Origin: JAGLYP01 sp034659435
GTDB taxonomy: Bacteria > Patescibacteriota > Patescibacteriia > Patescibacteriales > UBA12075
Length of the DNA stretch: 12,722 bases
Direction: 5' to 3'
Assembly: GCA_034659435.1 (NCBI GenBank)
Contig: JAYEHJ010000063.1
Location: 1 to 12,722 of the forward strand
The first letter of the stretch is position 1. Each line of letters starts with the position of its first letter. Position numbers and translations under genes: made by a program. The notes below the pieces were generated by a model that was not told the DNA's origin, searched no databases, and saw nothing but the letters and a program-made list of their open reading frames with translations. Shown in pieces: positions 1 to 5,681 of this stretch.

Positions 1-666
1 ATAAACAAAATTTATTAAAGTTAAATTTTTTTCATAATCCATTCTAACGGGACCCAAAACTCCAAACAAGCCTTTGTGTCCGCCGATTTTATATTTAGCC
101 ATAATTGTACCGCTAAAATCTCCGAACGGGCTGTCCGAGCCGATTCTGATATTTATCCCATCTTCAATTTCATCAAAAATATCATTTATTATCTCGTCAA
201 TCCTGTCAATAATCGCGGAAATATCATAAATAATATCAAGCTCGGAAAATTCCGGCTGTTGAAGCAAATTTGATATTCCGGTGTAATATAAATTATGCCT
301 GTGAAATGCCCAAAATACGGTTGCGTTCGTCAAACTGGAAAGTTTTTTAGCCACGTTTTTAAAATTTTCCTCACTGGATTCTTCAAGCAATTCTTCTAAA
401 CAGGCTTGATCTGATTTATTTATTTTTTTAGGCTGAATATCACCAATAAACAATTTATAGGCTTTCTCCGTTGGAATTCTTCCGGCAGAAGTATGCGGCT
501 GTATTATGTATTCTTCATTTTCCAAAGCCGCCATTTCATTCCTAGCCGTAGCAGGCGATATATTCAATTTATATTTTTCCACCAAAATGCCGGAACTCAC
601 AGGCAATCCTGTTTTTATATGCTCTTTAATAATTGTATTTAAAATTAATTCTTTTCTCTCGTCCAT
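1..666 (-). CDS. hrcA: Heat-inducible transcription repressor HrcA (3' end beyond left edge)
   Basis: Repressor of heat-shock chaperone genes; it binds CIRCE operators and is normally kept active by GroEL. I translated 222 residues from the ATG at 666-664; the frame stays open to the window edge. Residues 1-75 form the winged-helix DNA-binding domain, with the family signature SPATARNEMAALE (37-49) followed by QPHTSAGRIPTEKAY (56-70). The later family motifs ISNLLQQPEF (131-140) and GPVRMDY (205-211) are also present. In well-studied HrcA of about 340 residues the GPxRMDY motif lies near residue 310, so this protein lacks roughly 100 residues between the DNA-binding domain and residue 120, where the inserted dimerisation domain normally lies. 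A perfect CIRCE sits 31 bp upstream, so autoregulation is expected. There is no Shine-Dalgarno and the leader is only about 12 nt. grpE, dnaK or dnaJ may follow to the left, unseen. Confidence 0.95.
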   Translation of the reverse strand, partial: MDERKELILNTIIKEHIKTGLPVSSGILVEKYKLNISPATARNEMAALENEEYIIQPHTSAGRIPTEKAYKLFIGDIQPKKINKSDQACLEELLEESSEENFKNVAKKLSSLTNATVFWAFHRHNLYYTGISNLLQQPEFSELDIIYDISAIIDRIDEIINDIFDEIEDGINIRIGSDSPFGDFSGTIMAKYKIGGHKGLFGVLGPVRMDYEKNLTLINFVY

Positions 667-684
667 ATTTTTTATCTATGTATC

Positions 685-714
685 ATAATACACCAATTAG
701 CACTCTTGTGTCAA
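685..714 (-). promoter_or_regulatory. hrcA promoter, sigma70-type
   Basis: Read on the minus strand, a perfect -35 box TTGACA (714-709) lies in the loop of the CIRCE. It is followed by an 18-bp spacer and the -10 box TATTAT (690-685). Transcription would start near 678, leaving about 12 nt before the hrcA ATG with no Shine-Dalgarno. The box positions are seen; the start site is inferred. Confidence 0.85.
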
Positions 715-723
715 GAGTGCTAA
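697..723. promoter_or_regulatory. CIRCE operator (HrcA binding site)
   Basis: A perfect inverted repeat TTAGCACTC-N9-GAGTGCTAA matches the CIRCE consensus in both 9-bp arms and in spacer length. It lies directly upstream of hrcA and overlaps that gene's -35 box, so bound HrcA would block RNA polymerase. This is direct sequence evidence combined with the well-established HrcA/CIRCE system. Confidence 0.97.
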
Positions 724-756
724 AAATACCATTTATTTTTTTATTTTAAAGAAAAC

Positions 757-783
757 AAAAATAGAGGACGAACCTCTATTTTT
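757..783 (-). terminator. Rho-independent terminator after the pilin gene
   Basis: An 11-bp perfect stem (AAAAATAGAGG / CCTCTATTTTT) with a 5-nt loop is flanked by A and T runs, so it could work in both directions. On the minus strand it lies about 40 bp past the stop of the prepilin gene and upstream of the hrcA promoter. It should separate pilus transcription from the heat-shock unit. Confidence 0.85.
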
Positions 784-824
784 TTATATTTCTTTATATA
801 AACATTTTAATACATATACAAATT

Positions 825-1340
825 TTATCTGGAAACCTCAATCGCCTGAACCGAAGAATTGGAGCCAAGTTCTTCATGGCAGGAGCCGACTGAAATTTGT
901 CCGCTATCATACTTATAAAGATAATATCCTGTTTCATTTGACGATTTGCCTGACGCGTTCGGATCAATCGGAACATCAGCCAAATATCCTTCGTCAATCA
1001 AATCCAATAAATCAACACAAGCCGCCTGCAATGCTACGGAAGGATTAGCGCAAGCATCATCGCAGCCGGTTGCTGCTTCGCCGATTTGATAATAAGTGTT
1101 ATCGGTCATAGCCGTTATATTGGCATGATATGAACCGCCATTGTCAACTTGATCCAATTTTATGGCCGACAAAACCGCGTTTACATCTGTCCAGCGCTTT
1201 GCGTTGCGGGAATCCTGCAAGCGCGCGGCTGGGTCAAGCGCGACAAACAATACGCCGGCCAAAACAGCCAGCACGGCAATCACAATTAATAATTCCAATA
1301 AAGTAAAACCTTTATTTTTTTCTTTTACCATGTTATACAT
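825..1340 (-). CDS. Type IV prepilin, candidate major pilin
   Basis: Structural subunit of a type IV pilus, 171 residues. A short basic leader ends in the prepilin peptidase site KG|FTLLELLIVIA (cleavage after G11, Glu at mature position 5), followed by the hydrophobic helix at 12-35. The polar globular part has four cysteines (C93, C97, C108, C154), which could form two disulfides. The start at 1340 fits the frame; M4 (1331) is an alternative giving a shorter leader, and neither has a Shine-Dalgarno. The gene is the last of the pilus group and is followed by a terminator. Its DNA is visibly richer in G+C than the neighbouring pilM. I call it the likely major pilin because it stands alone and has a canonical signal; a minor pilin role is possible. 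Confidence 0.9.
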   Translation of the reverse strand: MYNMVKEKNKGFTLLELLIVIAVLAVLAGVLFVALDPAARLQDSRNAKRWTDVNAVLSAIKLDQVDNGGSYHANITAMTDNTYYQIGEAATGCDDACANPSVALQAACVDLLDLIDEGYLADVPIDPNASGKSSNETGYYLYKYDSGQISVGSCHEELGSNSSVQAIEVSR

Positions 1341-1352
1341 ATTTTTATTTAA

Positions 1353-1673
1353 TAACTCACCTTACGCAACATCCATCTGCCATTCCATTATTCTCTTAAT
1401 TTGTCATTCCCGACACACATTGCTCCGGCAGGGAAATAATATTAAATGATCGGGAATCTCTTTAAAAGCATCTAAATCATTTTATTAAAATAATGGCTGT
1501 TAATATAGCATTATTTATATTCTTTTTACACGTTTAATGTTTTTTGAATATTTATTGCTTTTTACGAGATCTCCGATCATTTAATATAATTCCTCTACGA
1601 GGTTATGTGTGTCGGAGATGACAAAAATGAATGGGTTATTGTGTCTGAGATGATAGGCGCGTAAAGTGAGTTA
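1353..1673. repeat. Outer inverted repeat TAACTCACYTTACGC around the first element
   Basis: TAACTCACCTTACGC at 1353-1367 recurs in inverted orientation at 1659-1673 with 14 of 15 bases matching, enclosing the 1402-1655 element. A related motif (TTGCTCATCTTACGC, 9119-9133) lies on the left side of the 9184-9460 element, with a degenerate inverted counterpart near 9482-9505. Origin is unknown; it may be an older repeat into which the inner element inserted, or part of a larger element. Confidence 0.5.
1402..1655. mobile_element. Paired inverted-repeat element 1 (MITE-like, no gene)
   Basis: The left arm is 1402-1460 and the inverted right arm 1566-1623, about 105 bp apart. A degenerate copy of the right terminus lies 32 bp further out (1641-1655). 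The left arm has the ATTCCCGA...TCGGGAAT stem, whereas the right arm has the variant ATCTCCGA...TCGGAGAT. The inner flanks (arm, then TAAAAGC) match those of the nuclease-bearing element. A stretch at 1499-1531 read on the minus strand resembles the 5' end of the GIY-YIG gene. I infer a non-autonomous deletion derivative. Confidence 0.75.
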
Positions 1674-1702
1674 ATAATTAATTAATTTTATATATTTATA
1701 GA

Positions 1703-3196
1703 TTATTCTGAAATTTCTTCCGTATATTCGGCATAGATCCAGCCCATTTGATTATCCTCTGCTGCAATTTCATACCAGCCGTTTTTTTCATTAAAAACTT
1801 CATGAACGGTTTTCTGCGCAACGCTGTCAATTATCGCGTATTCTGAACCGGCACCGCTCCGCACATTAAGATTGGAATTTATTTCTTTAATTTTTATTTT
1901 TTTATTTTTAATTATTTCTTCTGTTTCTTTTTTAAGAACAATCGTCTCTTCTGCCGCAAGCTCCTCACTAATTATTTCAATGTCATTTGCCGGATTCGCG
2001 CTAAAAGCCTTAATAAACAAAATTACGGCAATTATTATTAAAAAAAACAATAATATCAATTTCAAATTTATGCTATTTTTAAACCGCTTAATATTTATCT
2101 TGTTATATATATTATACAATAATTTTTTATTTTTGTTAATTTTTGTTAAATTATTTTTAATAAAAAAAGCCAAATCATTTTTCCATTTCTTAGAAAATAA
2201 TCGCTTTGCTAAGCCAATAGCCTCAAAATATACCGGTTCTAAATTATTATATTTTTCAAAATCTTTTACTAAACCAACTTTATTTTCTAAAAAATTTTTT
2301 TGAAAAAAATCTAATATTCCTTTGGTTTCACTTACGCCGCCAGCCAATATTATTTGATTTATCTCCCCAAATTCAACATAATTTTTATTAAAATGGTTAA
2401 TATTTCGTTTTACCTCTTTTGTAATATGCGTAAAAATTTTTTCTAAAATTTCTTTTTCCGGTTTTTGTTGAGATAAAAATAAATTATTTTTCTTTTTATA
2501 TTCTTCTGCTTTTTCATAATTAAAGCCAAAACTTCGCGCTAATTTTTCGGTAATATAATTTCCGCCATACTGCATTTGATAATTATATATCAAACCCGCG
2601 CCGGTAAACACCGCGAAATTTATTGAATTTGCTCCCATATCAAGCAAACAAATAGGCTCTTTTGGCAAATCATTATAAACTCCTCTAAACAACGCCAAAA
2701 CTTCCATATCAAAAACAATTGGCGATAAATTTAAAGAACTAAAAAAATTTTGCCATTCTTTTAAATAATTATTATCAATAGCGGCTAAAAATATTTGTCT
2801 TTTTTCTTTATTGGAAAATAATCCGATTTCTTTATAAATAAAAGCTAAATTGTTTTTTGACAATGGCACTACTTTTAACGCTTCATTAAAAACTGCGCGG
2901 CCTACATCATCAACATCATTGTTAATCTCAAAAAAATGCGTATATAAAAAATTATCAGGTAAAGCAAAAACAATATCACGCGTAGTAATGGCGCCGTTTT
3001 TGGCTTGCTCTAACGCGTTTAATATCTCTTTTTTTAATTTTGCCTTATTTTTTATTTTCCCTTTTTCAACTATTCCCTTTTTCAGCAATATCCTGTTAAA
3101 ATTCACTATCTTGGCTGAATTTTCATTTTTTTCCATTTCAACTATCTCAACGCTAAAATCAGAAATATCAATCCCGACAATTTTTTTATAATGCAT
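1703..3196 (-). CDS. pilM: PilM-like pilus assembly ATPase with added TM and SH3b domain
   Basis: PilM is the actin-like cytoplasmic protein that links the pilus motor to the inner-membrane alignment complex. Of 497 residues, about 1-340 form the PilM fold: the opening KKIVGIDISDFSVEIVE (phosphate-1 region), CLLDMGANSINFAVF (183-197, second phosphate region) and ILAGGVSETKGI (283-294, adenosine motif). A lysine- and asparagine-rich linker follows, then a hydrophobic segment at about 377-397, an acidic stretch, and an SH3b-like domain at about 434-492 (NLNVRSGAGSEY, NGWYEIA, MGWIYAEY). Ordinary PilM is about 350 residues, is soluble and binds the N-terminus of PilN. No PilN or PilO gene is visible here, so the fused membrane anchor may take over PilN's role (inference). 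The start lies 10 bp after the PilX-like gene, so the two are co-transcribed. Confidence 0.88.
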   Translation of the reverse strand: MHYKKIVGIDISDFSVEIVEMEKNENSAKIVNFNRILLKKGIVEKGKIKNKAKLKKEILNALEQAKNGAITTRDIVFALPDNFLYTHFFEINNDVDDVGRAVFNEALKVVPLSKNNLAFIYKEIGLFSNKEKRQIFLAAIDNNYLKEWQNFFSSLNLSPIVFDMEVLALFRGVYNDLPKEPICLLDMGANSINFAVFTGAGLIYNYQMQYGGNYITEKLARSFGFNYEKAEEYKKKNNLFLSQQKPEKEILEKIFTHITKEVKRNINHFNKNYVEFGEINQIILAGGVSETKGILDFFQKNFLENKVGLVKDFEKYNNLEPVYFEAIGLAKRLFSKKWKNDLAFFIKNNLTKINKNKKLLYNIYNKINIKRFKNSINLKLILLFFLIIIAVILFIKAFSANPANDIEIISEELAAEETIVLKKETEEIIKNKKIKIKEINSNLNVRSGAGSEYAIIDSVAQKTVHEVFNEKNGWYEIAAEDNQMGWIYAEYTEEISE

Positions 3197-3206
3197 ATTA
3201 TTTTAA

Positions 3207-3614
3207 TTATATCTCTTGCCAATTATTAATTGACGCGCTTCCCTCGTTTAATAATATTTCCGCTTTAATTGATTTATAATAATCGCCTGAATTGCCGTCA
3301 ACCGTTATTATTTGCTCACCGCTGGATGAGCTTGTATTTATTATACAATAAAAATCGCCTAATGAAAAATTTTTATCTGTGGCAGAATAATTCTCATTCA
3401 ATTGAAATTGCCTAATCGTTTCCTCAACACAGCCTTCGGTAAAATTTAAAACACTTTCGCCTTGCGCGTAATTATAGGCAATATCCAAACCGCTTAAACC
3501 AAGTATTAATGTATTGCGAGACATAAGCAAGGACACAGCGCAAAGAATCACCACCGCGAGTATCGCAGCCATGCCTTTTTGATTTTTTATACTTTTTTGG
3601 TTTTTGCTTTTCAT
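3207..3614 (-). CDS. PilX-like pseudopilin
   Basis: A 135-residue protein with a basic N-terminus and the sequence QKG|MAAILAVVILCAVSLL at 12-29, resembling a class III signal of PilX/GspK-type minor pilins. It lacks the usual Glu at mature position 5. The hydrophobic helix is at about 15-38. After it come SALDIAYNYAQ-like spacing typical of these proteins (GLDIAYNYAQGESVLN, 42-57) and a CVEE segment at 61-64; a second cysteine is C89. PilX-type proteins prime pilus assembly or sit at the tip. The gene is separated from the other minor pilin genes by the GIY-YIG-bearing element and runs straight into pilM. Assignment rests on position, N-terminal pattern and size; sequence similarity is weak, so an uncharacterised pilus accessory protein is possible. 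Confidence 0.7.
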   Translation of the reverse strand: MKSKNQKSIKNQKGMAAILAVVILCAVSLLMSRNTLILGLSGLDIAYNYAQGESVLNFTEGCVEETIRQFQLNENYSATDKNFSLGDFYCIINTSSSSGEQIITVDGNSGDYYKSIKAEILLNEGSASINNWQEI

Positions 3615-3770
3615 AAAAAATTAGCATGGCTTATAATATTAATCATTTTTTTCAACTTTCATTGTCAACTATAATACATCTCCCATTTTTGTCATTCCCG
3701 ACACTCGTTAGCCTCGCAGGGAAGTTATTAATAAATGATCGGGAATCTCGTAAAAAGCATTGTGTGTTAA

Positions 3771-4070
3771 TTACAACATATCCGTAAAAAAATCACGCCA
3801 AGTTGGATTGTCTTTTTTTATTAATTCAATCTTCCATTCTCTATTCCATTTTTTTAATTGTTTTTCACGTTTTATAGCGTCTTTTATATATTGATATTCT
3901 TCGTAATATATTAATTTGCTTGTATTATATTTAGAAAAAAAACTATTTTTGTTTGTTTTTAATCTATGCTGAAATATTCTTGAATATAAATTATTGGTTA
4001 CTCCGATATATAGAGTCTTATTTGTTTTGTTGGTTAATATATAAACATAATAGATATATTCTTTTTTCAT
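3771..4070 (-). CDS. Small GIY-YIG nuclease, encoded inside an inverted-repeat element
   Basis: A 99-residue single-domain GIY-YIG protein of the stand-alone type often annotated as UvrC-like or YhbQ-like. The GIY element appears as YVY (8-10) and YIG as Y21-I22-G23, followed by R31 and H35. The metal-binding glutamate is E69 in AIKREKQLKKW (65-75), and NPTWRDF lies at 88-94. All expected catalytic positions are present, so the enzyme looks intact. These nucleases cut DNA; cellular roles of this subfamily are poorly defined. There is no separate DNA-binding domain and no good Shine-Dalgarno. The gene is enclosed by 60-bp inverted arms, and relics of its 5' end occur in at least one sister element. 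I therefore infer a role in spreading the element, comparable in logic to RAYT transposases with REP sequences, though the chemistry would differ. Confidence 0.92.
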   Translation of the reverse strand: MKKEYIYYVYILTNKTNKTLYIGVTNNLYSRIFQHRLKTNKNSFFSKYNTSKLIYYEEYQYIKDAIKREKQLKKWNREWKIELIKKDNPTWRDFFTDML

Positions 4071-4180
4071 CTTTAGATGGTTATTTTATGGTTGTTTCTT
4101 TTAAAGAGATTCCCGATCATTTATTAATAATTTCCCTGCGAGGCTAACGAGTGTCGGGAATGACAAAAAGAAAGGCTGGG

Positions 4181-4196
4181 AGTGTCGGGAATGACA
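4181..4196. repeat. Extra tandem copy of the right terminus of element 2
   Basis: AGTGTCGGGAATGACA at 4150-4165 is repeated exactly at 4181-4196, a period of 31 bp, with the spacer AAAAGAAAGGCT between. The same arrangement with the same spacer occurs at element 4 (9413-9460), and a degenerate version at element 1. Confidence 0.8.
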
Positions 4197-4218
4197 AAAA
4201 ATAGTGGCTGACTAAAAA

Positions 4219-4698
4219 TTATCTAACAGTAACAGCCGACTCCAAATCAAAACCATAATCAAATTCAACGCTTAAATTATTTTTATAAGCGATTGAATAA
4301 CTGAATTTAATGCTATCAATATCGCTATTGCCTAAATTTATAAAATTCAAACCGCTAATCAAAATATTTTCGCTTGTAATATCTAAAATTTGTCCATTAT
4401 TAACTTTAATAATTCCATCAACTAAACTAATAGTTTCCGTACTGCCAAAAAAATTTTCAACTACCAACTGATTTGAATTATTTCCCGGAACAGGGCTAAC
4501 AATGCTTTTTGCCTCTCTAATTTTTCTGCTTATTGTTTCTTCTGCCAAACGCGCGCTATTATGAACTTCTGACATTGCAAAATTTTTCTGATTAATCGCG
4601 GAAATCAAAAGCCCGAAAGAGCTTATCGCGAATAAAATCAAACCAAGCAAGGCTGAATAAATCAATGTTTCCAGTAATGTAAAACCGTTATTACTCAT
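4219..4698 (-). CDS. PilW/GspJ-like minor pilin
   Basis: A 159-residue prepilin-like protein with a very short leader, MSNNG, then the cleavage site G|FTLLETLIYSALLGL with Glu at mature position 5, and a hydrophobic helix at about 6-33. The following segment (SARLAEETISRKIREA, 48-63) resembles the region after the helix in PilW/GspJ proteins. The globular part is beta-rich with no cysteines. Minor pilins form a priming complex at the pilus tip. The start is 3 bp after the stop of the PilV-like gene, so translation is probably coupled. Subfamily assignment is from gene order and pattern; the prepilin identity is firm. Confidence 0.85.
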   Translation of the reverse strand: MSNNGFTLLETLIYSALLGLILFAISSFGLLISAINQKNFAMSEVHNSARLAEETISRKIREAKSIVSPVPGNNSNQLVVENFFGSTETISLVDGIIKVNNGQILDITSENILISGLNFINLGNSDIDSIKFSYSIAYKNNLSVEFDYGFDLESAVTVR

Positions 4699-4701
4699 AA
4701 A

Positions 4702-5178
4702 TCAACGATTAATTAATATCGTTTCGCGCGCAAGCGCGCTAATTTCCACATTTTCTATTTCCCAGCTTACGTTTGCGACAACTCGTTTTGTGTTTATATC
4801 CAAAACAGCTTCCGCATGGCTTTCAGCGACTTGATTATTAGCGTTATCGCGATAAACGGAAAAAAAAGAAATCTGCCGGCTGAATTTGCCAATCTGTCCG
4901 CTTGTATTTTCACCTAATAAAATCCAACCGCCTGAAGATGTTCCGATTTCGCTTTTGCTATATGTTAAATTATTCCAATTATCGCGAGCAATCATTCTTA
5001 CGGCTTCCAAACCTTCGTCTGCCAAGGCGCCTGCAAGTAAAAATTCTCTTTCTCTAACCATTAAAGCGCTTCCGCCTAAAAGCCGGCTGGCAAGGGAAAC
5101 AACCAATACTAAAAAAACTCCCAAAGCTATCACAATTTCCAATATTGATATTCCTGCTCTGTTTTTAAAATAACTCAT
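4702..5178 (-). CDS. PilV/GspI-like minor pilin
   Basis: A 158-residue prepilin-like protein. The leader MSYFKNRAG is followed by ISILEIVIALGVFLVLVVSL, so cleavage would fall between Gly9 and Ile10, with Glu at mature position 5; Ile instead of Phe at position 1 is a known minor-pilin variation. The segment LADEGLEAVRMIARDNWNNL (52-71) matches the PilV/GspI pattern of a conserved 'AxeGlEavR...' run after the helix. It lies in a tight cluster, 8 bp after the FimT-like gene and 3 bp before the PilW-like gene. It is likely part of the tip or priming complex. There is no Shine-Dalgarno in the AT-rich leader. Confidence 0.85.
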   Translation of the reverse strand: MSYFKNRAGISILEIVIALGVFLVLVVSLASRLLGGSALMVREREFLLAGALADEGLEAVRMIARDNWNNLTYSKSEIGTSSGGWILLGENTSGQIGKFSRQISFFSVYRDNANNQVAESHAEAVLDINTKRVVANVSWEIENVEISALARETILINR

Positions 5179-5186
5179 AAAAAAAA

Positions 5187-5666
5187 TTAATTTATTAGCC
5201 CAAGAGAATTTATCGCGCTTGACGCAATTTTTTCTGTCCGTTCATTGGTAATGCTTACTTCTCCGATTTGCGACGGCTCTCCCCGTCCTTGCGAAAAATT
5301 TATCTCATTGCCGGTTATGTCCGTACTTAAATTTAAAGAAGCGTCAAAAATATATTCCTTATCATGATTAACTTCGCGAGCGGCATACGAATTTCCTTGA
5401 TAAACAATTATTTTGTCCTCTCCGGCCGGGTCAATATTAAAATATACTCCATGAGGGCTATCATTATATCCTGACAAACTTTTCGCGCGCGCGAAACGCA
5501 AATCTTGTCTAAGCTGAGATATGGCGGTGTCTAATTCTACAACATTTTTCCAATCAACATAAAACGGAGAAACCGCTCCGGCTAAAATAATTATAATCGC
5601 TATGGATAATATTATTTCCAGTAAAGTAAAGCCTTTGTTATATTTAAAAAATTTATTATTTAAAAT
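5187..5666 (-). CDS. FimT/GspH-like minor pilin with no standard start codon
   Basis: A prepilin-like pseudopilin: NKG|FTLLEIILSIAIIIIL (cleavage after G12 if translation starts at 5666), Glu at mature position 5, then a FimT/GspH-like helix end AISQLRQDLRFARAKSL. Reading back from GFTLLE, the frame runs into the pilC stop TAG (5684-5682) with no ATG, GTG or TTG between, in this frame or as ATG in any frame. The only plausible initiator is ATT at 5666-5664, giving 159 residues; a TTG at 5501 would remove the whole signal helix and is not credible. Alternatives are a sequencing or assembly error, or readthrough of the pilC stop, which is in the same frame. The pseudopilin identity is firm and the start is uncertain. 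Confidence 0.8.
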   Translation of the reverse strand: MLNNKFFKYNKGFTLLEIILSIAIIIILAGAVSPFYVDWKNVVELDTAISQLRQDLRFARAKSLSGYNDSPHGVYFNIDPAGEDKIIVYQGNSYAAREVNHDKEYIFDASLNLSTDITGNEINFSQGRGEPSQIGEVSITNERTEKIASSAINSLGLIN

Positions 5667-5681
5667 ATTTTTATGCTTATA

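Larger units (their letters stand above)
1341..1702. other. 362-bp gene-free gap between pilM and the prepilin gene
   Basis: The gap holds a paired inverted-repeat element (1402-1623, with a tail copy to 1655) and an outer inverted repeat (1353-1367 and 1659-1673). The remainder is AT-rich. I see no convincing open reading frame, RNA gene, terminator or sigma70 promoter in it. Confidence 0.7.
3690..4196. mobile_element. Paired inverted-repeat element 2, carrying a GIY-YIG nuclease gene
   Basis: The left arm is 3690-3749 (TGTCATTCCCGACACTCG...GATCGGGAATCTC) and the right arm 4106-4165 is its near-exact inverse, each 60 bp. The pairing can be extended outward into flanking T/A runs (3686 and 4169). 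A 16-bp copy of the right terminus recurs at 4181-4196, 31 bp out. The interior is almost filled by one intact nuclease gene (3771-4070). This is the only copy of the four with a gene, and so the best candidate for an autonomous member. It lies in the gap between the PilW-like and PilX-like genes. Confidence 0.85.

Noticed and set aside
76..688. Plus-strand open frames opposite hrcA, the prepilin, pilM, pilB and the kinase
   Set aside because: They lie antisense to well-supported genes and encode low-complexity or unrecognisable proteins, so they are shadows.
3641..3670. Possible promoter for the PilX-like gene with TTGACA on the minus strand (3668-3663)
   Set aside because: The -35 match is perfect, but the best -10 hexamer (TAATAT) lies 21 bp away, outside the usual spacing, so I do not annotate it.
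5187..5501. TTG start at 5501 for the FimT-like gene
   Set aside because: It would delete the prepilin cleavage site and the whole hydrophobic helix, which are clearly encoded upstream in the same frame.
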